The notes: generated by a model from the letters alone, not told the origin. 64,000 bases of DNA from Daedaleopsis sinensis (GCA_033807695.1 CM066303.1:2108001-2172000), one strand, 5' to 3'; counted from the stretch's first letter, positions 50,301-60,814 are shown. Numbers and translations: made by a program.

Positions 50301-52653
50301 CTTCACGGTATTTCTTCGGACAGTCGTAAGTCCGACGGACGATGGAAAGCTGGGCGTCTTTGAGGTGGATCTCGTGGAAGACGTCGTCCGGGAGACGGTG
50401 TGTGGGAGGTATGTCTGCAGGGAACAGGTAAGCGAACTTCTTTTTCATACGGGAGTCAAGGACGGAAAGTCGCTCAGCGAAAGCGAGACGTTGGACTTGT
50501 GTGCGTACTGCACCGATGGTTGAAGGCGCAGGCAGCATATCGACTTGTTCGAAGATGGCGGGAGTTCGTGTGGCGGTCTCGAGGAACTGACGGTTAACGT
50601 CGGAGATGCGTGTGCGGTGTAGACGGCGATGTAAGTCGTCGTACTCGCGTTCTTGGCGGCGACGATCAGCTGGAGACTCATTGGGGCGAGGGGGGCGAGG
50701 TTGTCGAGAGAAAAGATCGCGACCGGATGTGGTGTCCCAAAGGGCATGATTGGCTACATCGACGAGGAGATTGTTGGCAGCGAGGAAGGTTGTGCCAAGA
50801 ATTACAGGGTAGGCTAGTGATGGGACAATGATCGCGATGCAGGAACGAGATGTGTAAGACCCGTCCCTCGCCGTGACCTGGAATCGACAGAACTGCTTCG
50901 CAACCTTGTCGACTCCATCGAACGCGTCGGTATAGTTGAAAGGTTTGTGTAGCGTGTGACTGCGCAGTGAGTGCGCGTTGGCGACGTCTTGTCTAATAAG
51001 AACTGAAGGCGAACCCGTGTCCATCAGCATCTCTTCAACATCAACGGACGAGGAGGTAGGAGATGTGATGGAAGCAAGCCAGACAGGTTGCGGGGACGAG
51101 ATGACGCACTCGTCCTCTGAGCTCTCACCCCCTGAGATCCAGATAGCGTCGTCGGAGTCTGTGCCGAGGGTGTTGACAGAGTGTGCCAAGACGGCGCCGA
51201 CAGGCACGACGTTCGACGACGTAGGAGATGGTGAGCGAGATGTAGACGTGTTCACTGCTGCGAAGGTCTTGCGGGAGGAGGAACCGGAGGGCTTCGACGA
51301 AGGTCCAGTGTTCGTTGTAGACTTAGTTGAGGCGTCAACGTCGCCTTGGGTGAGAGTCCGGTAAGAAGACGCGTCGGGGAAGCCGTTAGGGCAAGCGTCG
51401 CGCAAGTGGCCGGCGTTGAACCTCCGACACTTAAGACAACTCTTGTTGGCCATGAGCAGGGCGCGTTCGGCGTCGGTGAGGGGCGGCACGCGCGCGGAGG
51501 AGGAGCGAGCGGGTGTGGTAGTGGTGTTCGATCGGGACGAGCTGGAGAAGGGAGCGCGATTCGATTTGTTGTTGGAGTCGGCGCGGAACTTGTGATCGCG
51601 ACCGGATAGCTGGGCGCGCATGTCTCGCACCGTTGTGGTGTATTCGCGGTCCGCCGTGATCAGCGCCGCCTTCCAGTCGCGGTATTTGGTGAAACCGGTG
51701 AAGACGTCGGACTGAGAGAGGAGGCGGAGACGACGAGTGAGGCGGGGAACCATGTTAACGCGAATGGTGGACTCATCCATGAGCAGTAGAGATCGCCCGA
51801 GGAGTAGGTTCTTCAATTCGAATGAGCGAGCGAAGTCTTCGAAGGACTGGTCTTCGGTCATGACGAGTCGGAGGATGTCGGCGTAGAGATCAGAGTCCCA
51901 GCCGACCGGTAACCACTGGTCGTACATGTCTTGTACGAAGTCGTCCCAGGTCTTAGTCTGCAGAGAGAGGACGTTTGTGCGCCACCAAGCCTTCAAGATG
52001 GGGTCTTGGAAACCGCAAGCGACGAGCTTGGCACGTTTCCCGGGGTCGTCGTCGACGTTCTTGTGAAGGAAATATCCTTCAGCCATGTCGACCCAGCTCT
52101 GTAGGAGTTCGGGGTCGAGGGTGCCGTTCTTGATCGTCGGACACTTGGTGGGGTCCTTCTGGTCGAGAGTGGCAGTGCCCGTGTCTGGCATTGTGTGGTT
52201 ATATGTACGTGTATGCGGTAATGAATGGAATTTGGAGGCGGAAGAAAGACGTGAGGTAGAGAGAAGGATACGAGACGGGACGGACGGGAGGGAAACGAAG
52301 GGACTAGAATCGGAATCGGAATCGGAATCGGAATCGGAAGTGACAGGAGCGTATATGCGGGCAGGAGAAGGGGGAAGAGAGACGTTGGAAGGGGAAAAAG
52401 AACTAGGAAGCGGGAGGACGCGGGCAATGGAGATGATGGGGGAAGGAGAGCTTGAGTGTAACTCAGCTTGGCTTCCTGTGTCTTGTGGACCTTTGGGTGC
52501 ACTATCCGGAACGACGGAGGGTCCGGCGAGGATGTTGTCGTTTAGCGCGTCCGCGAGGTCGGCGGACGTGGGAGACGACAGATCCGTGATGTCGGAACCA
52601 CTCGGGGTGACGTCGTAGATGGAGAGTTTCGGGGCACTGGTATCGATATACAC
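47362..52653 (-). CDS. Gag-Pol polyprotein of Ty3 chromovirus
   Basis: A single 1763-residue frame. Gag: retrotransposon-gag core (WVDMAEGYFLHKNVDDDPGK ... WDDFVQDMYDQW) and a zinc finger CLKCRRFNAGHLRDAC with spacing C-X2-C-X6-H-X4-C. Protease: MLMDTGSPSVLI. RT: FLVPKADPTALPRWVNDYRTL, and active site YLDDIIIWS. RNase H: FVSTDASDYCTGAVL, FTDHRTLENF. Integrase: HHCC zinc binding (HDSLGHFGFEKSYASL ... CDACQRNKP), then the DDE core (CIDFVGTLPDDGG, HIISDRDKLF, SYHPETDGASERTNRT). C-terminus: chromodomain-like VERILDHKRIGRGYRFLVRW ... WLPGREV, which in chromoviruses guides integration to marked chromatin. A Ser-Asp hexanucleotide repeat lies near the N-terminus. The Gag start may be internal (MPDTGTATLDQKD). 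No stop or frameshift seen. Confidence 0.95.
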   Translation of the reverse strand: MYIDTSAPKLSIYDVTPSGSDITDLSSPTSADLADALNDNILAGPSVVPDSAPKGPQDTGSQAELHSSSPSPIISIARVLPLPSSFSPSNVSLPPSPARIYAPVTSDSDSDSDSDSSPFVSLPSVPSRILLSTSRLSSASKFHSLPHTRTYNHTMPDTGTATLDQKDPTKCPTIKNGTLDPELLQSWVDMAEGYFLHKNVDDDPGKRAKLVACGFQDPILKAWWRTNVLSLQTKTWDDFVQDMYDQWLPVGWDSDLYADILRLVMTEDQSFEDFARSFELKNLLLGRSLLLMDESTIRVNMVPRLTRRLRLLSQSDVFTGFTKYRDWKAALITADREYTTTVRDMRAQLSGRDHKFRADSNNKSNRAPFSSSSRSNTTTTPARSSSARVPPLTDAERALLMANKSCLKCRRFNAGHLRDACPNGFPDASSYRTLTQGDVDASTKSTTNTGPSSKPSGSSSRKTFAAVNTSTSRSPSPTSSNVVPVGAVLAHSVNTLGTDSDDAIWISGGESSEDECVISSPQPVWLASITSPTSSSVDVEEMLMDTGSPSVLIRQDVANAHSLRSHTLHKPFNYTDAFDGVDKVAKQFCRFQVTARDGSYTSRSCIAIIVPSLAYPVILGTTFLAANNLLVDVANHALWDTTSGRDLFSRQPRPPRPNESPADRRRQEREYDDLHRRLHRTRISDVNRQFLETATRTPAIFEQVDMLPAPSTIGAVRTQVQRLAFAERLSVLDSRMKKKFAYLFPADIPPTHRLPDDVFHEIHLKDAQLSIVRRTYDCPKKYREAWKTLLDQHLAAGRLRPSSSPYASPSFLVPKADPTALPRWVNDYRTLNANTIPDAYPLPSIQEILSDCARGKIWGKLDMTNSFFQTKVHPDHIKYTAVTTPFGLYEWTVMPQGCRNAPSTHQRRMYNALRPFIGSICHVYLDDIIIWSSDVDEHIRNVNTILSALQSHSLFCSLKKTSLFCTELNFLGHNISLDGIRPDGSKIARVLDWPVPTSAHDVRAFLGLVRYIANFLPKLAHHTSVLNPLTTKEAEKNFEWTSEHAFAFDAVKHLVTSHECLTAIDHSNLGNNQIFVSTDASDYCTGAVLSYGESLETARPVAFESAQLSGAELNYPVHEKKLLAIVRALKKWRVDLLGVPFTVFTDHRTLENFSSQKHLSRRQARWQEFLGQYDYTITYIRGEDNSVADALSRRKPLDGPSPSSPSPVVAVGALCLLRDASSAMRAHPPPGPRRHFAAINAGSLRVATDPAWLERIRSGYREDKWCLRLLSSLTNAKDPLSPLLAGDLDGFSVAGIVVRDGLLFAGDRLCIPRVNDLREGLYRLAHDSLGHFGFEKSYASLRSSYYWPNMRRDLETLYIPSCDACQRNKPSTKRPTGPLHPLPVPDARFDSICIDFVGTLPDDGGNNCIATITDRLGGDVRLIPTRSDISAEDFAVLFFQFWYCENGLPLHIISDRDKLFISKFWKSLHKLSGVDLRMSTSYHPETDGASERTNRTMIQMLRYHVSRNQRGWVRALPLVRFQIMNTVNTSTGFSPFQLRLGCAPRILPPISSARTADIVDSADDEGTRAAQIISQIETDVLEAQDNLLLAKTNQALAADAHRRAEVPYAVGDQVLLSTFHRRRDYMQRGDHRVAKFMVRYDGPYVVSLAHPETSSYTLSLPPSMNIHPTFHASLLKPYLPNDDILFPARAHPEPGPVMTADGEEFLVERILDHKRIGRGYRFLVRWFGYGSGSDSWLPGREVKDLVALDDYLKLHSLDLRVPA
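52307..52339. repeat. Hexanucleotide microsatellite in gag
   Basis: About five units of GAATCG/ATCGGA, encoding a Ser-Asp run in the N-terminal disordered part of Gag-Pol. Confidence 0.8.
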
Positions 52654-52925
52654 TGGAGTTCGTCGCTGAGAACGGCGGGTGGGGTTTCGGCGGGGCTGGG
52701 ACAGGGCGGGCAGAGTGCGGGTGTTACTGGAGGACTGGTGTGTGCGGGAAACTGGAGGGTGGGAAGGAGAATATGCCGGGGGATCCAGCCTATATCCTGT
52801 TGGAGGGCGGGTGCTTCTGGAAGTCCAGAAGGATGTTCTCGGCGCTCAACGAAGGCGTCGAGAAGGGTGGAGTATGGATGATTCTCGTTGGGGTGTGTGG
52901 CGCCTTTGAGGCGTTAAAAAAAAAG

Positions 52926-53300
52926 TGTAAGCTGGCCGGTCGTGGCCAGCGGACACTGGAATAAACACACGAGGGCACGCAGCCAGGATAACGATCAAAG
53001 GCTGCGTTGCGCGAGAAGGGACTAATAAGTACAGATACAAGTGAGCATAAGAAGAGACATACCTGCGTTGCGCGAGAAGGGACTAAGGCGCAACGCAGGT
53101 CGTCGAGGAGAATATGTATGTAAGGAGAACCGAATATGAAAGGTCCGAACGTCTTCCGTGTGTCCAATCCCGTCCGTCCGCCGCTACCGTCCAATCCACT
53201 GCGTCCGCCGCCCGTCCCTCTGTCCGTCACCTCTCTGTCATCCGTCCGTCACGTCTATGTCCGAGCGGTGTCCCGAGCCGGTCCGTGTAACAGCGTTACA
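52926..53300 (-). repeat. 5' LTR of the chromovirus
   Basis: 375 bp. It matches 46954..47328 with a single visible difference (53236). It carries the element promoter by position. Confidence 0.93.
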
Positions 53301-53814
53301 GCTGTCGGTATAATGACACTCAGGAACCAAGAGAAGTAGAGGAGCGAATTTGGGATTGCCGAAGAGGGCTTCTATGCATTGGATGATGTCTCGAAAGAAG
53401 ACCTCAAACGCCTCCCCGCCCACAATGATCTCCTCGCACTGAAAGCGTGGACGGCCGGAAGGGAGTTTGGTATCAATTATCTTGTTGAGCTGCTGCGAGG
53501 TCTTGTAAGATAACACCAAGTATTCTGCGACCTACAGAAAGTGGGGCATATCAGCGATGAGTGTGTCACAGTGCTCTAATGCAAAACTGAGTCGTACCTC
53601 CTCAATTGCAAGCAGATCTGTAAATGCAGTAGAACCAGAGCCCTGCAACTTAGCCCATTCGGCGACCTTCCAATCGATATGCGAGGCAAATGGGGTGTAA
53701 GGGTTCTCGCTGCTGTTTCCGACGACCTTCGAATATTCAGAATATGTTGCACTGCTGTTGACACCAGCTTGTGGCACAGGGGAAGCGGCGAAAGATACAA
53801 CCTGAGGTGTAACT

Positions 53815-54110
53815 TAGGTCGGATCATCCAGTTATATTAGTTGATATATATCCCAGATGATCCAATATGCTATGGATCATAAGCCTCCCTGTGGTCATGC
53901 TCGACGTGAAGAGGACATGGTAGGTTATCCAAGGATCATCCGGATACATCATCCCAGGATGATCCATGTATCATCTCAGGATGATCAAATGCAGGATCAT
54001 CCGAAAGATCATGGTTAAGATTATCTGAGTGATCATCCTCGACGGTCTTGTATGATGTTGATAAGTATATTTTAACAGGATCACAACAGTCCCGGATCAT
54101 CCTCCATTTT
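53815..54110. repeat. Dense cluster of GGATCATCC / GGATGATCC motifs
   Basis: About ten copies or near copies of GGATCATCC or its complement GGATGATCC occur within roughly 290 bp, in both orientations. The cluster lies just upstream of the first recognisable Plavaka exon. CACTA-type elements carry short subterminal transposase-binding repeats in such a position, so it could be the subterminal region of the Plavaka element. A matching cluster at the other end was not found. Confidence 0.6.
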
Positions 54111-54369
54111 GGAAGCCTATTACTACTACCACTGGTAGCTAATACTATCTCACTTACGACCATTTGACTCAAGTGGCATTCGACTTCCTGCCCTGAGTGT
54201 TCAACTTTCCGCCTCGAGCGGCCGACATCCCACCACCCCAACTGTTCGGCTTTCCACCACTGCGCCCTCTGCCATTACTCGTGTTTCCGGCTGGGGCTTT
54301 TCTTCCAGCGGGCTGATCGTACACTAACCCCGCACCCTCGGACTCATTGTCTTGTTCTTGCTGGCCTAA

Positions 54370-56060
54370 TCACACTGAACACCATGGGTTGGTCGAGGTG
54401 ACAATGGTATGAGTATCCGGTTTGCGATGTTTGGACGCACGTCCTTCGGCGATATTGTTTGACTCCAGCATGATTTGCTTCGACTTGTCGCTGTCCGGCG
54501 ACTTCTGACGCTTCACCCTTGGCAGGCTTCCGAGTCTTCGCCACTCTACTGTATCCTCCGTTGGAGATATGTCCAGATCGTCCGTTAGTGACGAGACTTC
54601 AGATGTTGTGTCAGTGTTGTCCACAAGACCATCCCGTGTTGCAGATGTGACACCACTGGAGTCCATTCCGGCACTGGTGCAATTGCCAGGGGATGTCATA
54701 CCCGGACCCTCCTGAAGGTCCTGCGTTCCTGATGTATTGTTATCTAAACGAGTCTCCTCCACCACACTGGCAGGTGTGGTGCGAAGAGAGTCATCGGCCG
54801 CTGGTGCCGCGTGTAATGTTGATGCCAAAGAAGCTTGAGGCTGAGTACTGGTCAGCCTTGGAGCTGCCGATGTCCGATCCGACTCTCCAATGGGAGGACA
54901 GCCTAGAGAAGGAGTACTAGCTGCGACTGCTAGGTTGTCGGAGACGCCAGCTTCAGTTTGATCTGTCGCTGTGTTCGAAGTGGTGCTGGATAGCAGGAAG
55001 TTGGCTGTCGCAATGGCAGTTGAACCTCCTCCCAACGTCATCTCAACAGACACTGGTACAGTAGCGGCGGATATGGACGGGCGTCCAAGCTGTGGAAGCT
55101 CAGGCGGCAGGGTGCCAGCGGTGGATGTGCCAGACGTCTCTTGTGGATGTTCGAGTATGGATCCTAAAGATGGAGCTGAAGAGAGACGATAATGATTGTG
55201 GGGGGCTGACGGTGTACAAGGCTGCACGACAGGTGAACTTTTGGATGGGGTTGCCATAACCACAACCTTGCGGACCTTTGTCAGGGTACTTGGAACAGAG
55301 TTGACCACCAACTCAGCTTTATCTGGAGATTTGCCATTAAAAATCCACCGGAAGCCGTTGTCGCCTGTCTGAGCCTCAAACAGCCGGTGGTATAGTGCAG
55401 GGAGGCTGTACCAGGGAACATTTGACGGGCGGTGTATTCCAGCCTCTCGCCACAGTTTTGCTATAAAGGTGGTCCCGCTCTCCTCGATGATGTGCCAATC
55501 CAGTCCGTTCGGGAGATTGTTGTTGCTTTTGTGGCAGAACACTGAGGTTTTGCGAGCCAAAAAGTTTAGAGATATACACGCCATTAGAGTACAGATGACA
55601 TACCCCACATTGCGTGAAACCAACGATCCAACATCGAGGCTGTCTCTTCGGCAGTCCACTTCAAAGGGTCATACTCTGCCAGGAGAGGAAGTCTGGACTT
55701 GTCGTACTCCAAATCTGATGACTAGCACTCATGCAAGTGTCGCTCCACAAATGTCTCCCAGCGGTCTATCTCCGCTTGGGTAGGTCCTCCCCCAAAAACT
55801 GTAAAGGATTCTTCTCCTTCCGCTCCGACGGTATATCTACCGAAAAACATAATTTAATGTGGCAGCCTGGCTAAGCAGGTGATGATGGTTAGACGTACTG
55901 GTCATAATCAATTCCGCCTTGCTCGTTTCACATGGCAATGCGAAAGAATACGACTGCTTCCCCGATGTCGTCAGCCTCAAATCCAATGAAGGAGTTGATG
56001 AGTGCAGCGGCTAGTAGCGCCCAATTGCCAGTTTGGCCCGCCAGGGTCTAAGGTCTACAG
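54370..56060 (-). pseudogene. Decayed or spliced hypothetical gene
   Basis: Coding-like pieces on the minus strand: about 56060-55920 (LLAAALINSFIGFEADDIGE, followed by a TGA in the same frame); about 55850-55630 (EESFTVFGGGPTQAEIDRWE, then a TAG, then PLKWTAEETASMLDRWFHAM); and a long frame to 54370 (LDWHIIEESGTTFIAKLWRE, WYSLPALYHRLFEAQTGDNG). The last frame has a long Ser/Thr/Pro-rich disordered tail ending in a basic segment RVKRQKSPDSDKSKQ. The in-frame stops suggest decay, although introns could remove some. Family and function are not recognised. Confidence 0.4.
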
Positions 56061-57533
56061 GTGCCCAAATAGGAAGTGCTGTGCTAGAGTCGTGCGACCT
56101 CCATCACAGCGACCTTAGACCCCAGCAGTAGACCCGCACAACACTGTTATATACTGTTGGAATCAGATTTTTGAACTCTAGCTGGATATGAGCATACCAG
56201 TCTGAACATATTGATATCTCATGATACACTGCGTTGTTTGACACTAATAGTGTATACCAACATCATGACCGCAGTACTAGATATATTATTATTTACTGAG
56301 AGAGACTGTTTTGAATGCTGACCAAGGCTGATTATAAGGCAGATATTACTGCTCAAACCCAAGTAGGTGCTGAACCAACACCACTGGATAGAATATAAGA
56401 GTAAGACATTATTGGATAGCTCTGAAGCATGGCTACCAGTATACACAAAATAGCAAATCAATCCTCCATGAAGTAATATTTCTGAGCAGTGCAATAACAA
56501 TTCATTTTTTTCAAAGCTATAAAGGCAGTAAGCAACACACTGATCAGCTGAAAATAAGTGCCTAAACACCATATAAGTCCATAATGTGCCCCCTTGTGTG
56601 TGCTACCAGGGCCCCACTAGGCTAGAGGGGGGCCAGTTCAGGTGTTTCAGCCGATGGGCACTTATTTGTGACGGCCACGTGATATTATCACATTAATTGG
56701 AGTTTAAAGAGATGTAAATAAGACTGTATTTAACTCTTAGAAATGTAATCAACTAGAGTTGTATATGTACTATAGCTTTCTACCCACATTACTCATCAAT
56801 TGTATTGTGCCAGACCTGGCCCACTTCTCCACAAGTTTGGATAGACCCGACACCATGAACTTCCTGTTACAGCCCCGGCAGACGGAGTCTTCAGTAGAAT
56901 TGGGCGTTGGGACCATCGGCTCTGGCGGCATGGTGGATCACGAGTGTTTAGGTGAAGGCTAAGTGGGAATCTGCCGGTCGAGACTGTGTGGATCGAGACG
57001 GGATGCAGAGGTCAAGGCAACGAGCTGCAAATATTGGAGAGCCAGAGATGCTGCAAGTAGAGAGGGAGACTTGGAGTTAGATAGAGTGAATCAACATTTC
57101 AGAAGAGCGTATTCTTGGAACGGGTACGGACCATTATAGTGGTTGCTTATCTTCAGCAGACCCTCTATCGCAGTAGAATGGCTGATAAATGCAAAGAGCC
57201 CATGCATCAGCCTCTCCTATGTTGTGCACTAATAAGATCAACCACAAATTCACTGTCAGCATCCTGATAAGACTGAGCGTCTCTGACCTGAGTACTTGGG
57301 GAGCAACACTCAAAGTTCAACTGTTCCGAGTCGAGAGCAACCCACCTCCGTTGTTCCTCCACCTCAGAGCCTCCGAGTCCTCTTGTGTTCGATTCAATGC
57401 ACACGTCCTCTGCCACCGTCGACCTCCACCGGCTCTCTGACACCCTTGTTTGCTTGACTTCACTCTCGGCGACTCGACTTGCATCATGTCTGCTCACCAT
57501 CAGACTTGTGCTCAGGCTTAAGGGAGCAAGAAG
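56061..57533. other. AT-rich intergenic stretch
   Basis: There is no supported gene. A small inverted repeat (AAATAAGTGCC at about 56550 and its complement near 56662..56674) brackets about 125 bp and may be a MITE remnant. The rest shows nothing recognisable. Confidence 0.4.
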
Positions 57534-58690
57534 ATGACAACACACTCTATCATCACCACGGGCCAGCCTGTTCAACCGTCCACACATCTGGGCAGTTCAG
57601 ATGAGGCTGTGGCCGTGCAGACCGTTCCGGCTGTTGCCCCTATCATTAGCGGTCAGGCAGCTGGTGCCAATGCACCTAATTGTGAGGGAGACGGTAAGCC
57701 TGCTGCTCATCATCAACATTTGACCAAGCCTGAGGTGTACTCACTGTCAACCTCAAAGGTGGAGCGAATCCGGAGCCCAATATGGATACACGTGCGCAGC
57801 GGAAGGCCAAGGCCATCACACGCGCCAAACGAGGTAAGCTTGATCCTTATCCGAGTCATATTCATTCTTGAAAGTCATATGAACACCTCTCTGGCAGTAT
57901 GGAATGCTGTGCCTGCAGCCACTCGCAAGTGTCTCGCCGAAGGACAACCTGCGACATCCGCACCTGCCAGGGCCAAGAAGGCTAAGGAGTCTGCGAACAA
58001 CCCAGGTAAGTTGCTGACATCACCATCCATCCAATCCTCGAACTAGGTACCCACATATCTACTGCAGATGCACCCACTGGTCATATCGGCGATGGTACTC
58101 CGCGTCGGAGTGGTCCTCGCAGTGGCCTTCCTGAGCGCTGACATGCCCAGCCACCAAAGCCGAGGCCTGTTAACAAGAAAAGTATGTTCTCTTGTGGTCA
58201 TCGTCATCGTCAAGCAGTAGCTAATGCCCTAGCAGATGGTTCTCATGTGGCACCTCTAGACGCAGCCCCAAATGTGGTGGGTGGAGAGGCCGAAGCCTCC
58301 TCACCTCCAATCAACAGTGTACCGCTTCAGTGTTCTCAGCATGCCATTTTGGGCAGCAAGGGTTCGTGATTCCCAGCATAGACTGTACAAGCAGATGCTA
58401 ACACACTACACACACCTTGGTACTATACAGATCACAATCTGTCCGCCTTGCCCCTCCTCTCTGCCCAGCTTCTGGACATGAACATTGACAACGATGACGA
58501 CATATTGTCTCCATCCGAAGACGGTGCCGCTGTTGAACAGCATGGTGATGGTCTAGAGAACATTGACAAGTATTTTACGATTGATGAGTATACAAAGAAA
58601 TCATCCTTTATGGACGATGCTTCCCGCCAAAAATGTAATGTGAACCTGAGCCCGTGGGAAAGTAGTTCGAACTCCGAAAGGCCACAGTAA
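57534..58690 (+). CDS. Hypothetical multi-exon gene
   Basis: Candidate exons: 57534 to about 57830 (MTTHSIITTGQPVQPSTHLG, donor GTAAGC), 57898-58005 (WNAVPAATRKCLAEGQPATS, donor GTAAGT), and a last exon from about 58434 (ALPLLSAQLLDMNIDNDDDI ... KYFTIDEYTKKSSFMDDASR) to TAA at 58688-58690. The protein is largely disordered with Ala, Pro and acidic stretches. Its C-terminal block (FTIDEY) recurs in diverged form at 61856..61935. No domain is recognised. Confidence 0.4.
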
Positions 58691-58770
58691 GTGATTATGT
58701 AATACACAGTAAGAACGAGATAAGTAATGACTCTAATGAATAGACCCTAGCCTAGGGTTGGCCTGGCTCG
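58560..58770 (+). repeat. Diverged duplicated gene tail (copy 1)
   Basis: The coding tail (TACGATTGATGAGT block) plus the following non-coding motif CCCTAGCCTAGGGTTGG is repeated in diverged form at about 61850..62050. Confidence 0.55.
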
Positions 58771-59604
58771 CGCAGGAAAATGTTAGGTGCCAGCACCGCC
58801 ACTAGGCACCATATACACCTAGGCTGTCCTTGCCTCTTACTCTCATCCTGCTTCGTCTCCCCCCTCTCATCTCACTAGTACTCTGCCGCAGCTGTCCACT
58901 TCATTCCATGAAGTTGGTAGAGTCTGCTTCTCTCATCGCCCTCTTCCTCATCAGCCACTACCTCCCGTTCTATTGTCCAATACCCAGCCTGGCTGCCACC
59001 GTGACCAGACGCGATAGAGGTAAGTCAACCAGTAAGAGTTTTCTTTTGTTCTTGCATATAGCGTACCGTGTATTCATACCCGATTCATACGTATGCAACG
59101 CTACATCTCGATGGTGTGACCTCAAGTACAATAAGGTTCTTCAGGTAATGTGTTTCACAAGTCTATCTCGGACGGGGCGGCGACCTCGCATTAGCGCGAT
59201 CGACAAGGGTAATCTGAGACTAGCTAGTCTCACATTAACGCAATGACCGGCATTATCAGGCGGCAATAGCAACTCGTGCAGATAGTAATGCTTGGATTGC
59301 ACGTACTATTGGCCCTGGAAGAAATGCGATGCACACCGGTAAGGGCGCCCACAGGCAGATCATGCCCCACCAAGCCGATCGAAATTTAGCTATATCCGAT
59401 CGCTGACCGTTACCTCCTCCCAGCATGCTGCAGCTGGTATTGTTTGCTTTCCCCTTCTCTATCAACCCACAATGAAGCCCGAGGATGAAGAGGTCTCCAA
59501 TTCATGGGATAAGCACAGGTCTAAGCTCCGGCGACTACATGTCAAGCGGGAGGACTCCGATGAACAAGTCATAGTGCTGCTGATCCAAAACAACAACAAC
59601 AACA
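58771..59604. other. Spacer with weak coding potential
   Basis: The 138-codon frame at 58830..59246 has no recognisable domain, and a hydrophobic N-terminus that could be chance. No gene is supported. Confidence 0.35.
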
Positions 59605-60814
59605 GTGCCACACCAGGGCCAGGGCCAGGGTGAGGGCGACGATCAGCAGAATCATCCTGACGCTCACGAAGAGCACGATGAGCCCGATGCTCCCGCCTCT
59701 CATGAGGACGCCAACAAACAAGACACGTCAAACGCTGGTCAGGAGAATGTCTACGAAGAGGCTCAGGAAGACATCGACCTTGATCTGCGCTCATCTTCAT
59801 GCGCAGATGCAGCGGAGGTCAACTATCATCAGCTGCCCTCATCGGTAAGGTTGCCGTTGTTCGGTTTCAATACACTCTAAGTTACTAAAGTTGTGTTTAC
59901 AGCTTACAATCTCCTCCCCTACTACTGCCGTTGACGCGCCGACTTCGTTTGCCCCTAACTGGCACACAACCAAGCTTCGTCTGCCGTCCAACCTCAAGAC
60001 ACAGTCTCTCCCTTCCCACTATGCAGAAATCTTACAAAAGATCCGCTTGAAGTCCTGCACCTACTGCCGATCTACTGGCAATCGCTGCGTGCAGCAGGAC
60101 ACGGGGCGACAGACCTGGAAGTGCAAGCTCTGTCATCGGAGGTGGCACCCGGTCTGTGACTGGATAACTGGTAAGGAGCCGTCTCTCCCCGTTCAATACA
60201 AATTCATTTTGCTTCCAGAATGCGGCAAATATGGGTCAGGCTCCAACCCTCGTCAAAAGCCCGCGCCCTTCCACTTCTATGAAACTACGCCAGGTCCGTC
60301 AAACTCGTCCCAACTCCGTCGATCTACTCGCATCGCCGCCCAAGATTCATCGCAATCGATGTCCCTCTCTGGCGTCCACGACTCTACATCCTCTGTTGCT
60401 CCGTTCGTTGCACTTATGGACTCTGCATCCCCCCTGGCCGACTCTCTCCTACACTGCGAGTCTGTATCAGCAGATGCTCGCAGCAGCCACGAGGCTGGGG
60501 AACCAGCTACTACTGCGCCGTCGCGTGCCTTCCGTAGGTCCGCTCATGATCCTGCATATAGCGTCGCGCTGCGGCCTTCGGTTCAAGAGGGCTCTTCAGC
60601 GCGCATAGCAGCTGCCCCATCTATGCAAGCTGTTCGCTCTCCCTTACAAGATACTATTGACGGACTATGTCGCGACTTGCAATCTGCCCAGGAGGAGAGC
60701 CTTGAAAGGCACAACAATGTCATGGAAGCCTTCCAAACCTTGACCGACCTCGTACTTGAACATTCCACTCCTCAATATCAAGGCAAGGGAAAGGGAAAAG
60801 AAAGAGCCACATAG
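59605..60814 (+). CDS. Hypothetical protein with Cys-rich zinc-binding-like motif
   Basis: Exon 1, 59605-59844, is acidic and disordered (MPHQGQGQGEGDDQQNHPDA ... NYHQLPSS). A clean 58-nt intron follows, then exon 2 from 59903 in the same phase. A 48-nt GT..AG segment (60171-60218) inside exon 2 is probably a second intron, joining DWIT to ECGKYG. Before it lies a Cys/His motif, CTYCRSTGNRCVQ ... CKLCHRRWHPVCDW, suited to binding zinc. The rest is Ser/Ala-rich, then a short helical or coiled-coil stretch (IDGLCRDLQSAQEESLERHN) and a basic end KGKGKERAT. The layout (Cys cluster, disorder, coiled coil) suggests a DNA- or RNA-binding role, but the family is not recognised. Confidence 0.55.

Larger units (their letters stand above)
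46954..53300 (-). mobile_element. Ty3/Gypsy chromovirus, recent full-length insertion
   Basis: A 6347-bp element with 375-bp LTRs (46954..47328 and 52926..53300) and a 5-bp target duplication GCTGT (46949..46953 and 53301..53305). In element orientation the LTR is TGTAAC...TTACA. I see one difference between LTRs (47264 versus 53236), so the insertion is recent. A purine-rich tract (GGATGGGGAGGAG in the minus reading, just above 47328) directly precedes the 3' LTR and fits a polypurine tract. The primer-binding site is unclear, because the sequence after the 5' LTR is T-rich. The single Gag-Pol frame is open. The element interrupts the Plavaka gene. Confidence 0.95.
44662..53777 (-). pseudogene. 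Plavaka transposase gene, split by a Ty3 chromovirus
   Basis: Plavaka is a CACTA-related transposase family of basidiomycetes. Minus-strand pieces in order: 53777-53598 (NPYTPFASHIDWKVAEWAKL, GSTAFTDLLAIEE); a 66-nt intron 53597-53532; exon 53531-53301 (RPRFQCEEIIVGGEAFEVFF ... VPECHYTDS); the LTR element; 46953-45542 (VRVYFDMNTGKWWWAAQ, HGECPKCLIP, HPFWQDLPYTNIF, ITPDILHQIYQGVVKHLL, HLSERLHIDFA-like region); and C-terminal pieces 45479-45201 (FRDALVRFIVHYNNPSMTP, MPVYHKIKFW) and 45045-44662 (HLAYVEWFTPL, HPDHGLYKV, ASVIPIDLIERSCHLFP). Removing the element and one GCTGT copy restores the frame at HYTDS-SQSV. The gene is inactive as it stands. TIRs were not found. The joins between 45542 and 45479 and the true 5' end are unresolved. 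Confidence 0.82.

Noticed and set aside
54370..56060. TET/JBP-type dioxygenase cargo gene near the Plavaka/KDZ elements
   Set aside because: No HxD...H iron-binding pattern or family motif was recognised in the frames of this region or in 43053..43846.
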